From contig NZ_BQHI01000003.1 in NCBI RefSeq assembly GCF_021603585.1, positions 124,001 to 188,000 of the forward strand: a stretch of DNA of 64,000 nt, in the 5' to 3' direction. The notes beneath the pieces are model-generated. The model saw nothing but the letters and a program-made list of their open reading frames with translations, was not told the DNA's origin and did not search any database. The stretch is from Pseudomonas sputi (GTDB lineage: Bacteria; Pseudomonadota; Gammaproteobacteria; Pseudomonadales; Pseudomonadaceae). The translations under genes and the position numbers were made by a program. Positions within the stretch are counted from its first letter, which is position 1, and each line of letters starts with the position of its first letter. This document shows positions 54,107 to 63,919 of this stretch, piece by piece.

Positions 54107-55400
54107 AACCGAGAAAACCATGTCCCGCCTAGAAGCCTCCCCGGCTGCCGTTCGCAAGGCCGAGCTCGAAGAATTACTGATCGACGCAGAAGCCGATGAC
54201 GATCAGGTGCAGCAAAGCCATCCGCTGGTGCGCCGCCCGTGGCTGTTGCTGCTGGGGCTGATTCTGGTGGCGTTGAACCTGCGCCCGGCGCTGTCGAGCC
54301 TGGCGCCGCTGCTCAGTGAGGTTTCCAAAAGCCTTGGCTTGTCCGCCGCTCAGGCGGGGTTGCTGACGACGTTGCCGGTGCTGTGCCTCGGTCTGTTTGC
54401 CCCGCTGGCCCCGTTACTCGCGCGACGTTTCGGCGCCGAGCGGGTGGTGCTGGGGATTCTTCTGACACTGGCCGGCGGCATCATCCTGCGCAGCAACTTC
54501 GGCGAAACCGGTCTGTTCGCCGGCAGCGTACTGGGTGGCGCGAGCATCGGCATCATCGGCGTGTTGCTGCCGGGCATCGTCAAACGCGACTTCGCCAAAC
54601 ACGCCGGCGCCATGACCGGTGTCTACACCATGGCCCTGTGCCTGGGCGCGGCGATGGCGGCGGGTTCCACCGTGCCATTGAGCGAACACTTCGACCACAG
54701 CTGGGCCATGGGCCTGGGTTTCTGGGTGATTCCGGCACTGCTCGCGGCAGTGTTCTGGCTGCCGCAAATCGGCCAGAAACACGGCGCGCACAACGTTGCC
54801 TACCGGGTGCGCGGTCTGCTGCGGGATCCGCTGGCCTGGCAAGTGACCTTGTACATGGGCCTGCAATCGTCGCTGGCCTACATCGTGTTCGGCTGGTTGC
54901 CGTCGATCCTCATCGGTCGCGGGCTGACGCCGACCCAGGCTGGCCTTGTGCTGTCCGGTTCGGTGATCATCCAGCTCGCCAGCTCCCTGGCGGCACCGTG
55001 GCTGGCCACGCGCGGCAAGGATCAGCGGCTGGCGATCGTGGTGGTCATGGCGCTGACCCTCGGCGGCCTGTTCGGTTGCCTCTACGCGCCGATCGAAGGG
55101 CTGTGGGGCTGGGCGATCCTGCTGGGCCTGGGGCAGGGCGGTACGTTCAGCCTGGCGCTGACCCTGATCGTGTTGCGCTCGCGCGATTCCCATGTCGCGG
55201 CCAACCTGTCGAGCATGTCCCAGGGTTTCGGCTACACCCTCGCGTCCATGGGGCCGTTCGCAGTCGGTGTGGTGCACGACTGGACCGGCGGCTGGAACGC
55301 CGTGGGCTGGATCTTCGGCATCATCGGTGCGGGTGCGATCCTCGCCGGCCTCGGTGCCGGTCGCGCGCTGTACGTGCAGGTGACAAGCGAAAAGGTCTGA
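54096..55400 (+). CDS. CynX/NimT-type MFS transporter
   Basis: The 434-residue transporter has twelve predicted helices. The first after a 45-residue polar tail is WLLLLGLILVALNLRPALSSL, whose NLRPALSSLAPLL signature is typical of the CynX/NimT (cyanate/nitroimidazole) family. Also seen are LLARRFGAERVVLG and a later GQGGTFSLALTLIVLRSRD. The ATG at 54096 overlaps the GntR gene by 11 bp; an ATG eight codons later (54120) is an alternative start. The substrate is unknown. Confidence 0.88.
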   Translation: MNLETEKTMSRLEASPAAVRKAELEELLIDAEADDDQVQQSHPLVRRPWLLLLGLILVALNLRPALSSLAPLLSEVSKSLGLSAAQAGLLTTLPVLCLGLFAPLAPLLARRFGAERVVLGILLTLAGGIILRSNFGETGLFAGSVLGGASIGIIGVLLPGIVKRDFAKHAGAMTGVYTMALCLGAAMAAGSTVPLSEHFDHSWAMGLGFWVIPALLAAVFWLPQIGQKHGAHNVAYRVRGLLRDPLAWQVTLYMGLQSSLAYIVFGWLPSILIGRGLTPTQAGLVLSGSVIIQLASSLAAPWLATRGKDQRLAIVVVMALTLGGLFGCLYAPIEGLWGWAILLGLGQGGTFSLALTLIVLRSRDSHVAANLSSMSQGFGYTLASMGPFAVGVVHDWTGGWNAVGWIFGIIGAGAILAGLGAGRALYVQVTSEKV

Positions 55401-55408
55401 CACGCACA

Positions 55409-55446
55409 CACTGTCGGTATTCGGAATGCGAATGCCGATAGTGTTT
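55409..55446 (+). terminator. Terminator after the CynX-type gene
   Basis: CACTGTCGGTATTCG and CGAATGCCGATAGTG pair over 15 positions (two G-U) with a 5-base loop, followed by TTT. Confidence 0.8.
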
Positions 55447-55500
55447 CGGGCGTTTGCGGATTATCGTGCTGGCAATCTGTACATTTCCTGGAGATTGCCC

Positions 55501-55974
55501 ATGAGTGAAGAAGCCCACAGCGCCCTGATCACCCGTTTCTACCAGGCTTTCCAGCGCCTCGACGCCGAGGCCATGGCCGCCTGCTACACCGACGACGTAG
55601 TGTTCAGCGATCCGGCCTTCGGTGAGTTGCGCGGGCCCGATGCCGGCGACATGTGGCGCATGCTCACCACCCGCGCCAAGGACTTTTCCCTGACCTTCGA
55701 CAACGTCCGTGCCGACGAACGCAGTGGCGGTGCCCATTGGGTGGCGACCTACCTGTTCAGCCAGACCGGCAACATCGTGATCAACGACATCCAGGCACGT
55801 TTCGTCTTTCGCGACGGCAAGATCTGCGAACATCACGACCACTTCGACCTGTGGCGCTGGTCCCGTCAGGCGCTGGGCTTCAAAGGCCTGCTGCTGGGCT
55901 GGACGCCGCTGGTGCGCAACGCCGTCCGCGCCCAGGCGCTGAAAGGGCTGAAGGCATTTCAGGCGAGTCGCTGA
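55501..55974 (+). CDS. SnoaL-like/NTF2-fold protein
   Basis: The 157-residue protein shows the SnoaL pattern: SALITRFYQAFQRLDAEAMAACYTDDVVFSDPAFGELRG near the N-terminus, GGAHWVATYLFSQTGNIVINDIQARFVFRDGKICEHHDHFDLWRW in the middle, and a C-terminal helix. Conserved His residues (HHDHFD) line the presumed pocket. No enzyme activity can be assigned. TGGAG lies 7 bases before the ATG. Confidence 0.8.
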   Translation: MSEEAHSALITRFYQAFQRLDAEAMAACYTDDVVFSDPAFGELRGPDAGDMWRMLTTRAKDFSLTFDNVRADERSGGAHWVATYLFSQTGNIVINDIQARFVFRDGKICEHHDHFDLWRWSRQALGFKGLLLGWTPLVRNAVRAQALKGLKAFQASR

Positions 55975-56014
55975 TAAGATCGCGACCTGTTTTCCTTAAC
56001 GCCTGAATTGCCCC

Positions 56015-56317
56015 GTGACCAGCCTCAGCGAAAATCCTCTCGATGCCGACGTTCCAGTGAGCAAATCCTGGTTCGTCTACCTCGTACGCGCCGCCAACGG
56101 TTCGCTGTACTGCGGGATCAGTGATGATCCCGTGCGCCGTTTTGCCAAGCACCAGAGCGGCAAGGGCGCGCGGTTCTTTCTCTCAAGCCCGGCGATGGCG
56201 CTGGTCTACACCGAGCGTTGCCGCGACAAGGGCGATGCGTTGCGTCAGGAGCGGTTGATCAAGAAGCTCAGGAAGAGTGCGAAGGAGTGTCTGGTGGCGT
56301 CTTATCGGCCTGATTGA
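56015..56317 (+). CDS. GIY-YIG nuclease superfamily protein (YhbQ type)
   Basis: The 100-residue protein holds a UvrC-like GIY-YIG domain: [28 protein letters not shown], with VYL...YCGI as the two motif parts and the conserved Arg in RRFAKH, then [16 protein letters not shown] and the [11 protein letters not shown] helix with the metal-binding Glu. Small stand-alone members are found in many bacteria and are uncharacterised. The start is GTG; no better ATG exists. Confidence 0.88.
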   Translation: MTSLSENPLDADVPVSKSWFVYLVRAANGSLYCGISDDPVRRFAKHQSGKGARFFLSSPAMALVYTERCRDKGDALRQERLIKKLRKSAKECLVASYRPD

Positions 56318-56384
56318 TCAGGTATTGGCAAACGGTAGAAATCCCCGCGTCGACGCGGTGCCCTCCGGCAAACGACAGGCGAAA

Positions 56385-56413
56385 AAAAACCGCCTTTGCG
56401 GGGCGGTTTCTTC
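56385..56413 (+). terminator. Terminator-like stem in the GIY-YIG/GST gap
   Basis: AAACCGCC and GGGCGGTTT form a stem followed by CTTCT. The left A-run allows some function on the minus strand too. Confidence 0.75.
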
Positions 56414-56594
56414 TGTAAACGCCGGTTTGCGGCCGGGTTTACTGATCTCACAGGAGACATTGACGTAGGCGGAGAGTATTCCTCTTTGCATGCCTTATCA
56501 ACCTGACTGATCAGTTCCCATCAGCCGGATCCGTAGGCTGCGAACGAATTGCGCGCTAAGCTGCGGGCTCACTTTCTGTGCGGCGGAGCCGAGC

Positions 56595-57530
56595 ATGCCC
56601 GAGTTGATTCTGCATCATTACCCGACCTCTCCATTCGCCGAAAAAGCCCGGCTGCTGCTGGGGTTCAAGGGCTTGTCCTGGCGTTCGGTGCACATTTCGC
56701 CGGTAATGCCCAAGCCTGACCTGACCGCCCTGACCGGTGGCTACCGCAAGACTCCGGTGCTGCAGATCGGCGCCGACATCTATTGCGACACCGCGCTGAT
56801 CGCCCGCCGCCTCGAACAGGAAAAGGCCCAGCCTTCGTTCTTCCCGGAAGGTCAGGAGATGATCGCCGCCAGCTTCGCCGCCTGGGCTGATTCGGTGGTG
56901 TTCCAGCATGCGGTGAGCCTGGTGTTCCAGCCGGAATCGGTGGCAGTGCGTTTCGGCAAATTGCCGCCGGAAGCGATCAAGGCGTTCCTTGCCGATCGGG
57001 CCGGACTGTTCAGTGGTGGCAGCGCAACCAAGCTTTCAGCGGAGCAGGCCAAGCACAATTGGCCGACCCTCATGGCGCGTCTGGAGCAGCAGTTGCAGCG
57101 TGAAGACGGTGACTACCTGTTCGGTGAGCCGTCGATTGCCGACTTCGCCATGGCCCATCCACTGTGGTTCCTAAAGGCCACGCACGTGACGGCGCCCTTG
57201 GTGGATGTTTATCCGGCGGTGTCGGCGTGGCTGGGGCGTGTGCTCGGTTTTGGCCATGGCGCGGCCAGCGAGATGAGTTCGGAGGAAGCACTGGAGATCG
57301 CGCGCAGCTCGACGCCAGCGGCGTTGCCGGAGGAAGCGTTCACTGATCCGAACGGGTTCGTGGCAGGGCAGCAGGTGCTGATCGCAGCCACAGACTACGG
57401 CGTTGATCCGGTGGCTGGTGAGCTGGTGTTTGCCGGTTGCGAGGAGCTGATCCTGCGCCGTGAAGACGAGCGTGGCGGGTTGGTGCATGTGCACTTCCCG
57501 CGTTTCGGTTTCCGAATCGAGAAACGCTGA
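56595..57530 (+). CDS. Glutathione S-transferase family protein
   Basis: The 311-residue protein has an N-terminal thioredoxin-like GST domain (ELILHHYPTSPFAEKARLLLGFKG, TPVLQIGADIYCDTALIARRLE) and a C-terminal helical domain. The last ~90 residues (after about 225) form a beta-rich extension (FVAGQQVLIAATDYGVDPVAGELV) beyond the usual GST length, found in a subset of Pseudomonas GSTs. The catalytic residue is probably Ser12 or Tyr9. The substrate is unknown. Confidence 0.85.
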   Translation: MPELILHHYPTSPFAEKARLLLGFKGLSWRSVHISPVMPKPDLTALTGGYRKTPVLQIGADIYCDTALIARRLEQEKAQPSFFPEGQEMIAASFAAWADSVVFQHAVSLVFQPESVAVRFGKLPPEAIKAFLADRAGLFSGGSATKLSAEQAKHNWPTLMARLEQQLQREDGDYLFGEPSIADFAMAHPLWFLKATHVTAPLVDVYPAVSAWLGRVLGFGHGAASEMSSEEALEIARSSTPAALPEEAFTDPNGFVAGQQVLIAATDYGVDPVAGELVFAGCEELILRREDERGGLVHVHFPRFGFRIEKR

Positions 57531-57535
57531 AACAG

Positions 57536-57562
57536 ACGAGGGAGCCCATGGGCTCCCTCGTT
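57536..57562. terminator. Bidirectional terminator between GST and glutaredoxin genes
   Basis: ACGAGGGAGCCC and GGGCTCCCTCGT form a perfect 12-bp stem around AT, between two convergent genes. Confidence 0.85.
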
Positions 57563-57912
57563 CATTTCAGTGCAGCGAGAATCTCGTCCGGATCAAACCC
57601 GCGAATCAACGTGCCATTGACGTCGATCAGCGGAATCCCGCGTCCGCCCAGCGCTTCGTACGCCTTGCGTGCCTCGGCATCCTTCTCGATATCGAATTCC
57701 TTGAACGGAATGCCCTTCTGATCGAGAAAGCGCTTGGTCTGCTTGCAGTAGCCGCACCAGTCCGTGGCGTACAGCACGACATGGGCGTTGGCGCGGACTT
57801 GCTCGGACGCCATCTGCGACGGGTTGAAGACCCGCTCGATCTTGCCCCAGTTCTGATAGACCACAACCACCAGCAGAACCAGTGCAACCTTTTTCAGCAC
57901 ATTGCCGAGCAT
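57562..57912 (-). CDS. Membrane-anchored glutaredoxin-like protein
   Basis: The 116-residue protein has one N-terminal hydrophobic helix (residues 6-20, VALVLLVVVVYQNW) followed by a glutaredoxin domain with a CGYC active site (YATDWCGYCKQTKRFLD) and a cis-Pro segment GIPLIDVNG. Whether the domain lies inside or outside the inner membrane is not certain from sequence. Its start overlaps the stop of yejK by 1 bp (TGATG), so the two genes are coupled. Confidence 0.85.
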   Translation of the reverse strand: MLGNVLKKVALVLLVVVVYQNWGKIERVFNPSQMASEQVRANAHVVLYATDWCGYCKQTKRFLDQKGIPFKEFDIEKDAEARKAYEALGGRGIPLIDVNGTLIRGFDPDEILAALK

Positions 57913-58916
57913 CAGGTGCGACGTTTCAACTGATCGGTGAGTGAGGTCGGCAGGCCTTTGATGACCAGGGTCCCGGCTTCTTCGTCGTATTCGATCTTGG
58001 AGCCCAGCAGGTGCGCTTCGAAGCTGATCGACAGGCCTTCGGCGCGGCCGGTGAAGCGACGGAACTGGTTGAGCGTGCGCTTATCCGCCGGGATCTCCGG
58101 CGACAGGCCGTAATCCTTGTTGCGGATGTGATCGTAGAAGGCTTTCGGGCGCTCTTCGTCAATCAGCTCCGACAGTTCTTCCAGACCCATCGGTTCACCG
58201 AGCTTGGCCTGGCTGCTGGCGTAGTCGACCAGGGTCTTGGTCTTCTCGCGGGCGGAATCTTCCGGCAGGTCTTCGCTTTCGACGAAGTCGCTGAAGGCCT
58301 TGAGCAGGGTGCGGGTCTCGCCCGGGCCATCGACGCCTTCCTGGCAACCGATGAAGTCGCGGAAGTACTCCGAAACCTTCTTGCCATTCTTGCCCTTGAT
58401 GAACGAGATGTACTGCTTGGACTGCTTGTTGTTCTGCCACTCGGAAACGTTGATCCGCGCCGCCAGGTGCAGTTGGCCGAGGTCGAGGTGGCGCGACGGG
58501 GTCACGTCCAGTTCATCGGTCACCGCCACGCCTTCGCTGTGGTGCAGCAGAGCGATGGCCAGGTAGTCCGTCATGCCTTGCTGATAGTGGGCGAACAGCA
58601 CGTGGCCGCCGACCGACAGGTTCGATTCTTCCATCAGCTTTTGCAGGTGCTCGACCGCGACTTTGCTGAACGCAGTGAAGTCCTTGCCGCCTTCCATGTA
58701 TTCCTTCAGCCAGCCGCTGAACGGGAACGCACCGGACTCCGGATGAAACAACCCCCAGGCTTTGCCCTGTTTGGCGTTATAGCTCTCGTTGAGATCGGCG
58801 AGCATGTTCTCGATGGCTGCGGACTCAGCCAGTTCGGAGTCACGGGCGTGCAGAACTGCGGGTGTGCCGTCGGGTTTTTTGTCGATCAAATGGACGATGC
58901 AATGACGGATCGGCAT
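57912..58916 (-). CDS. yejK: YejK/NdpA nucleoid-associated protein
   Basis: The 334-residue protein matches the 37-kDa nucleoid-associated protein family: [17 protein letters not shown] at the start, [39 protein letters not shown] and [18 protein letters not shown]. Its molecular role is poorly understood; it copurifies with the nucleoid in E. coli. It is transcribed just before, and coupled to, the anchored glutaredoxin gene. Confidence 0.95.
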   Translation of the reverse strand: MPIRHCIVHLIDKKPDGTPAVLHARDSELAESAAIENMLADLNESYNAKQGKAWGLFHPESGAFPFSGWLKEYMEGGKDFTAFSKVAVEHLQKLMEESNLSVGGHVLFAHYQQGMTDYLAIALLHHSEGVAVTDELDVTPSRHLDLGQLHLAARINVSEWQNNKQSKQYISFIKGKNGKKVSEYFRDFIGCQEGVDGPGETRTLLKAFSDFVESEDLPEDSAREKTKTLVDYASSQAKLGEPMGLEELSELIDEERPKAFYDHIRNKDYGLSPEIPADKRTLNQFRRFTGRAEGLSISFEAHLLGSKIEYDEEAGTLVIKGLPTSLTDQLKRRT

Positions 58917-59312
58917 AGGCTTCTCGGCTGGTGGAAGGGAGGAGGGCGAGCTCCCCCGAAAAAGCGCTCAGTGTACCGCAACCACTGGATTTGGCGCGGG
59001 GTGAAGGGCAAATCCGGGTCGCCCGACGGGCCTTATGCATTTATTTACCGATTTAGCGCAATAAACCTGACCATTTGGCTAGCTAGAGGCGGATATTTCC
59101 TTGTCTCTGTGCTAGTTTTGCCCGGTCTTGTGCGAAGTCACCGCGACAAGCATGCATTCAGCTTTTGTCAGGTCGAACCAAACCTTGATTTCGGCATCTA
59201 TAACCCCGACTCGTCGTGGTTATCGCCGAGGGTGCCAGATCCAGAAGATCGGGCTCGATGGCTGACACTGCACTCTGCAATCCATATGAATTTGATAGGG
59301 AAGGAACACTAC
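58917..59312. other. Divergent promoter region between yejK and the HU gene
   Basis: The 396-bp gap has no credible gene. It should hold the promoters of both divergent genes; I cannot fix -35/-10 boxes with confidence. AGGGAAGGA lies 7 bases before the HU start. Confidence 0.5.
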
Positions 59313-59594
59313 ATGGCTCTTACTAAAGACCAACTGATCGCCGACATCGCCGAAGCTATCGACGCGCCGAAAACCACCGCGCGTAACGCTCTGGACCAAC
59401 TGGGCCAAATCGTTGCTGATCAGCTGGAAAACGGCGGCGAAATCACCTTGCCAGGTATCGGCAAGCTGAAAGTGACCGAGCGTCCTGCCCGCACTGGCCG
59501 TAACCCATCGACTGGCGCTGCCATCGAAATCCCTGCCAAGAAAGTGATCAAGCTGGTTGTGGCCAAAGGCCTGACCGACGCTGTGAACAAGTAA
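59313..59594 (+). CDS. HU-family DNA-binding protein
   Basis: The 93-residue histone-like protein has the HU helix pair (MALTKDQLIADIAEAIDAPKTTARNALDQL), the beta core ITLPGIGKLKV and the DNA-contacting arm with RTGRNPSTGAAIEIPAKKV, including the Pro at the arm tip. It works as a dimer that bends and compacts DNA. The strong Shine-Dalgarno and terminator suit a highly expressed gene. Confidence 0.97.
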   Translation: MALTKDQLIADIAEAIDAPKTTARNALDQLGQIVADQLENGGEITLPGIGKLKVTERPARTGRNPSTGAAIEIPAKKVIKLVVAKGLTDAVNK

Positions 59595-59605
59595 GACGCA
59601 GCGAT

Positions 59606-59645
59606 AAAAAACCGTGCACCGGAGCGATCCGGGCACGGTTTTTTT
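59606..59645 (+). terminator. Rho-independent terminator of the HU gene
   Basis: AAAACCGTGC and GCACGGTTTT with inner CCGG arms form a stem followed by a run of Ts. Confidence 0.93.
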
Positions 59646-59716
59646 GTGCCTGCCGATTGTGTTTCAGCAGTGGCGGCGGCTGCTTTGCGCTCAAGCGCCA
59701 CCCCGGTTGAAACGTC

Positions 59717-60739
59717 TTACTTGCGAACCCAGCGCTCACGGCGCCAGATCTGCTGCTCGGACTTGGTCTGGAACGTCCAGGCGACGAAGCGGCTCTGCTT
59801 CTGCCCTTGGGACATCTCCACCACCTGGCTTTCCAGCGCCCCCGCCTTTTTCAGTGCGGTTTCGATGGCCGGCAGGTTCGAGGCTTTCGAGACCAGGGTA
59901 CTGAACCACAGCACCTTGTGTGCAAAGTTCGCGCTTTCGGCAATCAGTTGCGTCACGAAACGCGCTTCGCCGCCTTCACACCACAGTTCGGCCGACTGAC
60001 CGCCGAAGTTCAGTACCGGCAATTTGCGCTTCGGATCGGCCTTGCCCAAGGCTCGCCATTTGCGCTCACTGCCCTTGGTGGCCTCTTCCATCGACGCATG
60101 GAATGGCGGGTTGCACATGGTCAGGTCAAAGCGCTCGCCGGGCTCCAGCAGGCCGATCAGGATGTGCTTGCGGTTCTCCTGCTGGCGCAGCTGGATAACC
60201 TTGGTCAGGTCGTTGGACTGGACGATGGCCTTGGCGGCGGCCACGGCGGTCGGGTCGATTTCCGAGCCGAGGAAATGCCAGCGGTATTCGCTGTTACCGA
60301 TCAGCGGATACACGCAGTTGGCGCCCATGCCGATATCCAGCACGTTGACGATGGCGCCGCGCGGAACCACGCCGTCGTTGTTGCTGGCCAGCAGGTCAGC
60401 CAGGAAGTGGATGTAGTCGGCACGGCCCGGCACCGGCGGGCACAGGTAATCGGCCGGGATGTCCCAATGCTGGATGCCGTAGAACGACTTGAGCAGCGCC
60501 CGGTTGAACACACGCACCGCATCGGGACTGGCGAAGTCGATGCTTTCCTTGCCGTACGGGTTGGTGATCACGAACTTCGCCAGTTCCGGCGTGGTCTTGA
60601 TCAGCGCCGGGAAGTCGTAACGACCCTGATGGCGATTGCGCGGATGCAGGCTGGCTTCTTTACGCGGTCCCGCGGGCTTGGCCGGGGTGGCGGAGTCAGG
60701 CTTCTTGCGCGCAGGTTTTGGTGTACGTGGGGCGTTCAT
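59717..60739 (-). CDS. rlmF: RlmF: 23S rRNA (adenine-1618-N6)-methyltransferase
   Basis: The 340-residue SAM-dependent enzyme has a basic N-terminal tail ([18 protein letters not shown]), then [16 protein letters not shown], the SAM motif [17 protein letters not shown] and the N6-adenine methyltransferase motif MCNPPFHAS. These are the RlmF/YbiN signatures; the enzyme methylates A1618 of 23S rRNA. The ATG at 60739 begins the normal N-terminus. Confidence 0.95.
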   Translation of the reverse strand: MNAPRTPKPARKKPDSATPAKPAGPRKEASLHPRNRHQGRYDFPALIKTTPELAKFVITNPYGKESIDFASPDAVRVFNRALLKSFYGIQHWDIPADYLCPPVPGRADYIHFLADLLASNNDGVVPRGAIVNVLDIGMGANCVYPLIGNSEYRWHFLGSEIDPTAVAAAKAIVQSNDLTKVIQLRQQENRKHILIGLLEPGERFDLTMCNPPFHASMEEATKGSERKWRALGKADPKRKLPVLNFGGQSAELWCEGGEARFVTQLIAESANFAHKVLWFSTLVSKASNLPAIETALKKAGALESQVVEMSQGQKQSRFVAWTFQTKSEQQIWRRERWVRK

Positions 60740-60824
60740 GGGCGTGGTCGATTCGGGTAGGGCTGAAAGTGGCGGCCATTGTCCCACAGGGAGCCGTGTT
60801 GTTGGCCGGAAAAGTGCCGGGCAC

Positions 60825-60857
60825 AAAAAAGGGAGGCCGTTGCGGGGCCTCCCTTTT
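60825..60857. terminator. Bidirectional terminator between valS and rlmF
   Basis: AAAAAAGGGAGGCC and GGCCTCCCTTTTT form a stem with A- and T-runs on the two sides, 17 bases past the valS stop. Confidence 0.92.
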
Positions 60858-60873
60858 TCAATGCGATTTGCCG

Positions 60874-63720
60874 TTACAGGCTGGCAATCCGCGCGTGCTG
60901 CTCGGCCAGCTTGGCCAGAGCCTGTTCGGCTTCGGCCAGTTTGGCGCGTTCCTTCTCGATGACTTCAGCCGGGGCCTTGTCAACGAAACCGGCATTGGAC
61001 AGCTTGCCGCCAACGCGCTGGACTTCGCCCTGCAGACGCAGGATTTCCTTGTCCAGACGTGCCAGCTCGGCGCCCTTGTCGATCAGGCCGGCCATCGGCA
61101 CCAGCACTTCCATCTCGCCAACCAGCGCGGTGGCGGACAGCGGCGCTTCTTCGCCGGCGGCCAGTACGGTGATCGATTCCAGACGCGCCAGCTTCTTCAG
61201 CAGCGCTTCGTTCTCGGTCAGGCGGCGCTGGTCTTCAGCGCTGACGTTCTTCAGGTAGATCGGCAGTGGCTTGCCCGGGCCGATGTTCATTTCGCCACGG
61301 ATGTTACGCGTGCCGAGCATCAGGCCCTTGAGCCATTCGATGTCGTCTTCGGCCGCCGGATCGATGCGCTCTTCGTTGGCCACCGGCCACGCTTGCAACA
61401 TGATCGTCTTGCCTTGAATGCCGGCCAGCGGCGCGATGCGCTGCCAGATTTCTTCAGTGATGAACGGCATGAACGGATGCGCCAGACGCAGCGCCACTTC
61501 CAGTACGCGAACCAGCGTGCGGCGTGTGCCACGCTGACGTTCAACCGGTGCGTTCTCGTCCCACAGCACAGGCTTGGACAATTCCAGGTACCAGTCGCAG
61601 TACTGGTTCCAGATGAACTCGTACAGCGCTTGTGCCGCCAGGTCGAAACGGAACTGATCCAGTTGGCGGGTCACTTCGGCTTCGGTGCGTTGCAGCTGCG
61701 AGATGATCCAGCGGTCGGCCAGCGACAGTTCGTAGGCTTCGCCGTTCTGGCCGCAGTCCTCGCCCTTGTCCAGAACATACCGCGCGGCGTTCCAGATCTT
61801 GTTGCAGAAGTTGCGATAGCCTTCGACGCGGCCCATGTCGAACTTGATGTCGCGACCGGTGGAGGCCAGCGAACAGAAGGTGAAACGCAGGGCGTCGGTG
61901 CCGTAGCTGGCGATGCCGTCGGCGAACTCGTCGCGGGTCTGCTTCTCGATCTTCTTCGCCAGTTTCGGCTGCATCAGACCGGAAGTGCGTTTCTGCACCA
62001 GGGTTTCGAGCTCGATACCGTCGATGATGTCCAGCGGGTCCAGGACGTTGCCCTTGGATTTGGACATCTTCTGGCCCTGGCCATCACGCACCAGGCCGTG
62101 CACGTAAACGGTCTTGAACGGAACCTGCGGCGTGCCGTCCTCGTTCTTGATCAGGTGCATGGTCAGCATGATCATCCGGGCAACCCAGAAGAAAATGATG
62201 TCGAAACCGGTGACCAGCACGTCGGTGGAGTGGAATTTCTTCAAGAACTCGGTCTTTTCCGGCCAGCCCAGGGTGGAGAAGGTCCACAGGCCCGAACTGA
62301 ACCAGGTGTCGAGAACGTCGTTGTCCTGTTGCAGCGCAACGTCCGGGCCAAGGTTGTGCTTGGCACGCACTTCGGCTTCGTCGCGACCGACGTAGACCTT
62401 GCCCGACTCGTCGTACCAGGCCGGGATGCGGTGGCCCCACCACAGCTGACGGCTGATGCACCAGTCCTGGATGTCGCGCATCCACGAGAAGTACATGTTT
62501 TCGTACTGCTTCGGCACGAACTGGATGCGACCGTCTTCAACGGCAGCAATCGCAGGCTCGGCCAGCGGCTTGGTGGATACGTACCACTGGTCGGTCAGCC
62601 ACGGCTCGATGACGGTGCCGGAGCGGTCGCCTTTCGGCACTTTCAGGTTGTGGTCGTCGACGCTGACCAGCAGGCCGGCAGCGTCGAACGCGGCAACGAT
62701 CTGCTTGCGCGCTTCGAAACGCTCGAGACCGGCGTACTCGGCCGGAATCTTGCCGTCGATGCTGTCGTTCAGCGTGCCGTCGAGGTTGAACACCTGGGCC
62801 GCAGGCAGCACGTTGGCGTTCTTGTCGAAGATGTTCAGCAGCGGCAGGTTGTGGCGCTTGCCGACTTCGTAGTCGTTGAAATCGTGGGCCGGGGTGATTT
62901 TCACGCAGCCGGTGCCGAATTCAGGATCGCAGTAATCGTCGGCGATGATCGGGATGCGGCGGCCAACCAGCGGCAGCTCGACAAACTTGCCGATCAGGGC
63001 TTTGTAGCGCTCGTCGTTCGGGTTCACCGCGACGGCGGAATCGCCGAGCATGGTTTCCGGACGGGTGGTCGCGACGATCAGGAAATCGTTGCCTTCAGCG
63101 GTTTTTGCGCCGTCGGCCAGCGGGTACTTCAGGTTCCACAGAAAACCTTTCTCGTCGTGGTTTTCCACTTCGAGGTCGGAAATCGCCGTGTGCAGTTTGG
63201 TGTCCCAGTTGACCAGACGCTTGCCGCGATAGATCAGACCGTCTTCGTGCAGGCGCACGAACGCTTCCTTAACGGCTTCCGAGAGGCCGTCGTCCATGGT
63301 GAAGCGCTCGCGGCTCCAGTCCACGGACGAGCCGAGGCGGCGGATCTGACGGCTGATGTTGCCACCGGACTGGTCCTTCCACTCCCAGACTTTCTCGAGG
63401 AATTTTTCCCGGCCCAGATCGTGACGGTTCTGGCCCTGGGCTTCGAGTTGACGCTCCACCAGCATCTGCGTGGCGATGCCGGCGTGGTCAGTGCCCGGCT
63501 GCCACAGGGTGTTGCGGCCCTGCATGCGGCGGAAACGGATCAGGGCGTCCATGATCGCGTTGTTGAAACCATGACCCATGTGCAGGCTGCCGGTGACGTT
63601 CGGCGGCGGGATCATGATGGTGTAGGAGTCGCCCGCGCCTTGCGGGGCGAAGTAGTTCTCGGACTCCCAGGTGTTGTACCAGGAAGTTTCAATGGCGTGC
63701 GGCTGGTAGGTCTTATCCAT
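60874..63720 (-). CDS. valS: Valyl-tRNA synthetase
   Basis: This 948-residue class I synthetase charges tRNA-Val. The HIGH box is HMGH in [12 protein letters not shown] (residues 47-50) and the KMSKS box is at 551-555. The editing domain lies between them ([17 protein letters not shown]), and a C-terminal coiled coil ends the protein ([19 protein letters not shown] ... [15 protein letters not shown]). Length is normal. Confidence 0.98.
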   Translation of the reverse strand: MDKTYQPHAIETSWYNTWESENYFAPQGAGDSYTIMIPPPNVTGSLHMGHGFNNAIMDALIRFRRMQGRNTLWQPGTDHAGIATQMLVERQLEAQGQNRHDLGREKFLEKVWEWKDQSGGNISRQIRRLGSSVDWSRERFTMDDGLSEAVKEAFVRLHEDGLIYRGKRLVNWDTKLHTAISDLEVENHDEKGFLWNLKYPLADGAKTAEGNDFLIVATTRPETMLGDSAVAVNPNDERYKALIGKFVELPLVGRRIPIIADDYCDPEFGTGCVKITPAHDFNDYEVGKRHNLPLLNIFDKNANVLPAAQVFNLDGTLNDSIDGKIPAEYAGLERFEARKQIVAAFDAAGLLVSVDDHNLKVPKGDRSGTVIEPWLTDQWYVSTKPLAEPAIAAVEDGRIQFVPKQYENMYFSWMRDIQDWCISRQLWWGHRIPAWYDESGKVYVGRDEAEVRAKHNLGPDVALQQDNDVLDTWFSSGLWTFSTLGWPEKTEFLKKFHSTDVLVTGFDIIFFWVARMIMLTMHLIKNEDGTPQVPFKTVYVHGLVRDGQGQKMSKSKGNVLDPLDIIDGIELETLVQKRTSGLMQPKLAKKIEKQTRDEFADGIASYGTDALRFTFCSLASTGRDIKFDMGRVEGYRNFCNKIWNAARYVLDKGEDCGQNGEAYELSLADRWIISQLQRTEAEVTRQLDQFRFDLAAQALYEFIWNQYCDWYLELSKPVLWDENAPVERQRGTRRTLVRVLEVALRLAHPFMPFITEEIWQRIAPLAGIQGKTIMLQAWPVANEERIDPAAEDDIEWLKGLMLGTRNIRGEMNIGPGKPLPIYLKNVSAEDQRRLTENEALLKKLARLESITVLAAGEEAPLSATALVGEMEVLVPMAGLIDKGAELARLDKEILRLQGEVQRVGGKLSNAGFVDKAPAEVIEKERAKLAEAEQALAKLAEQHARIASL

Positions 63721-63821
63721 GCGCGGCGGGACCCTATTGGCATTTATTCAGGAAAAGCCGGGAAGTATAGCGGGGCATGGGGCGCAGGGCGAGCGGGGCG
63801 GGTCGGGTGGAGGCTTAAATG

Positions 63822-63905
63822 TGGGAGCTGGCCTGCCAGCGATGCAGGCGCCGCGGTTTTTCAGGAAAGTCGCGTTGATGCAATCGCTGGCAGGCTAGCT
63901 CCCCC
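63822..63905. repeat. REPIN-like pair of inverted REP sequences
   Basis: GGGAGCTGGCCTGCCAGCGA at the left is mirrored by TCGCTGGCAGGCTAGCTCCC at the right, separated by about 40 bases. Two inverted REPs at this distance form a REPIN, the mobile unit of Pseudomonas. One arm core also occurs at 2032-2061. Confidence 0.8.
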
Positions 63906-63919
63906 AGGAGATTGGGGGG

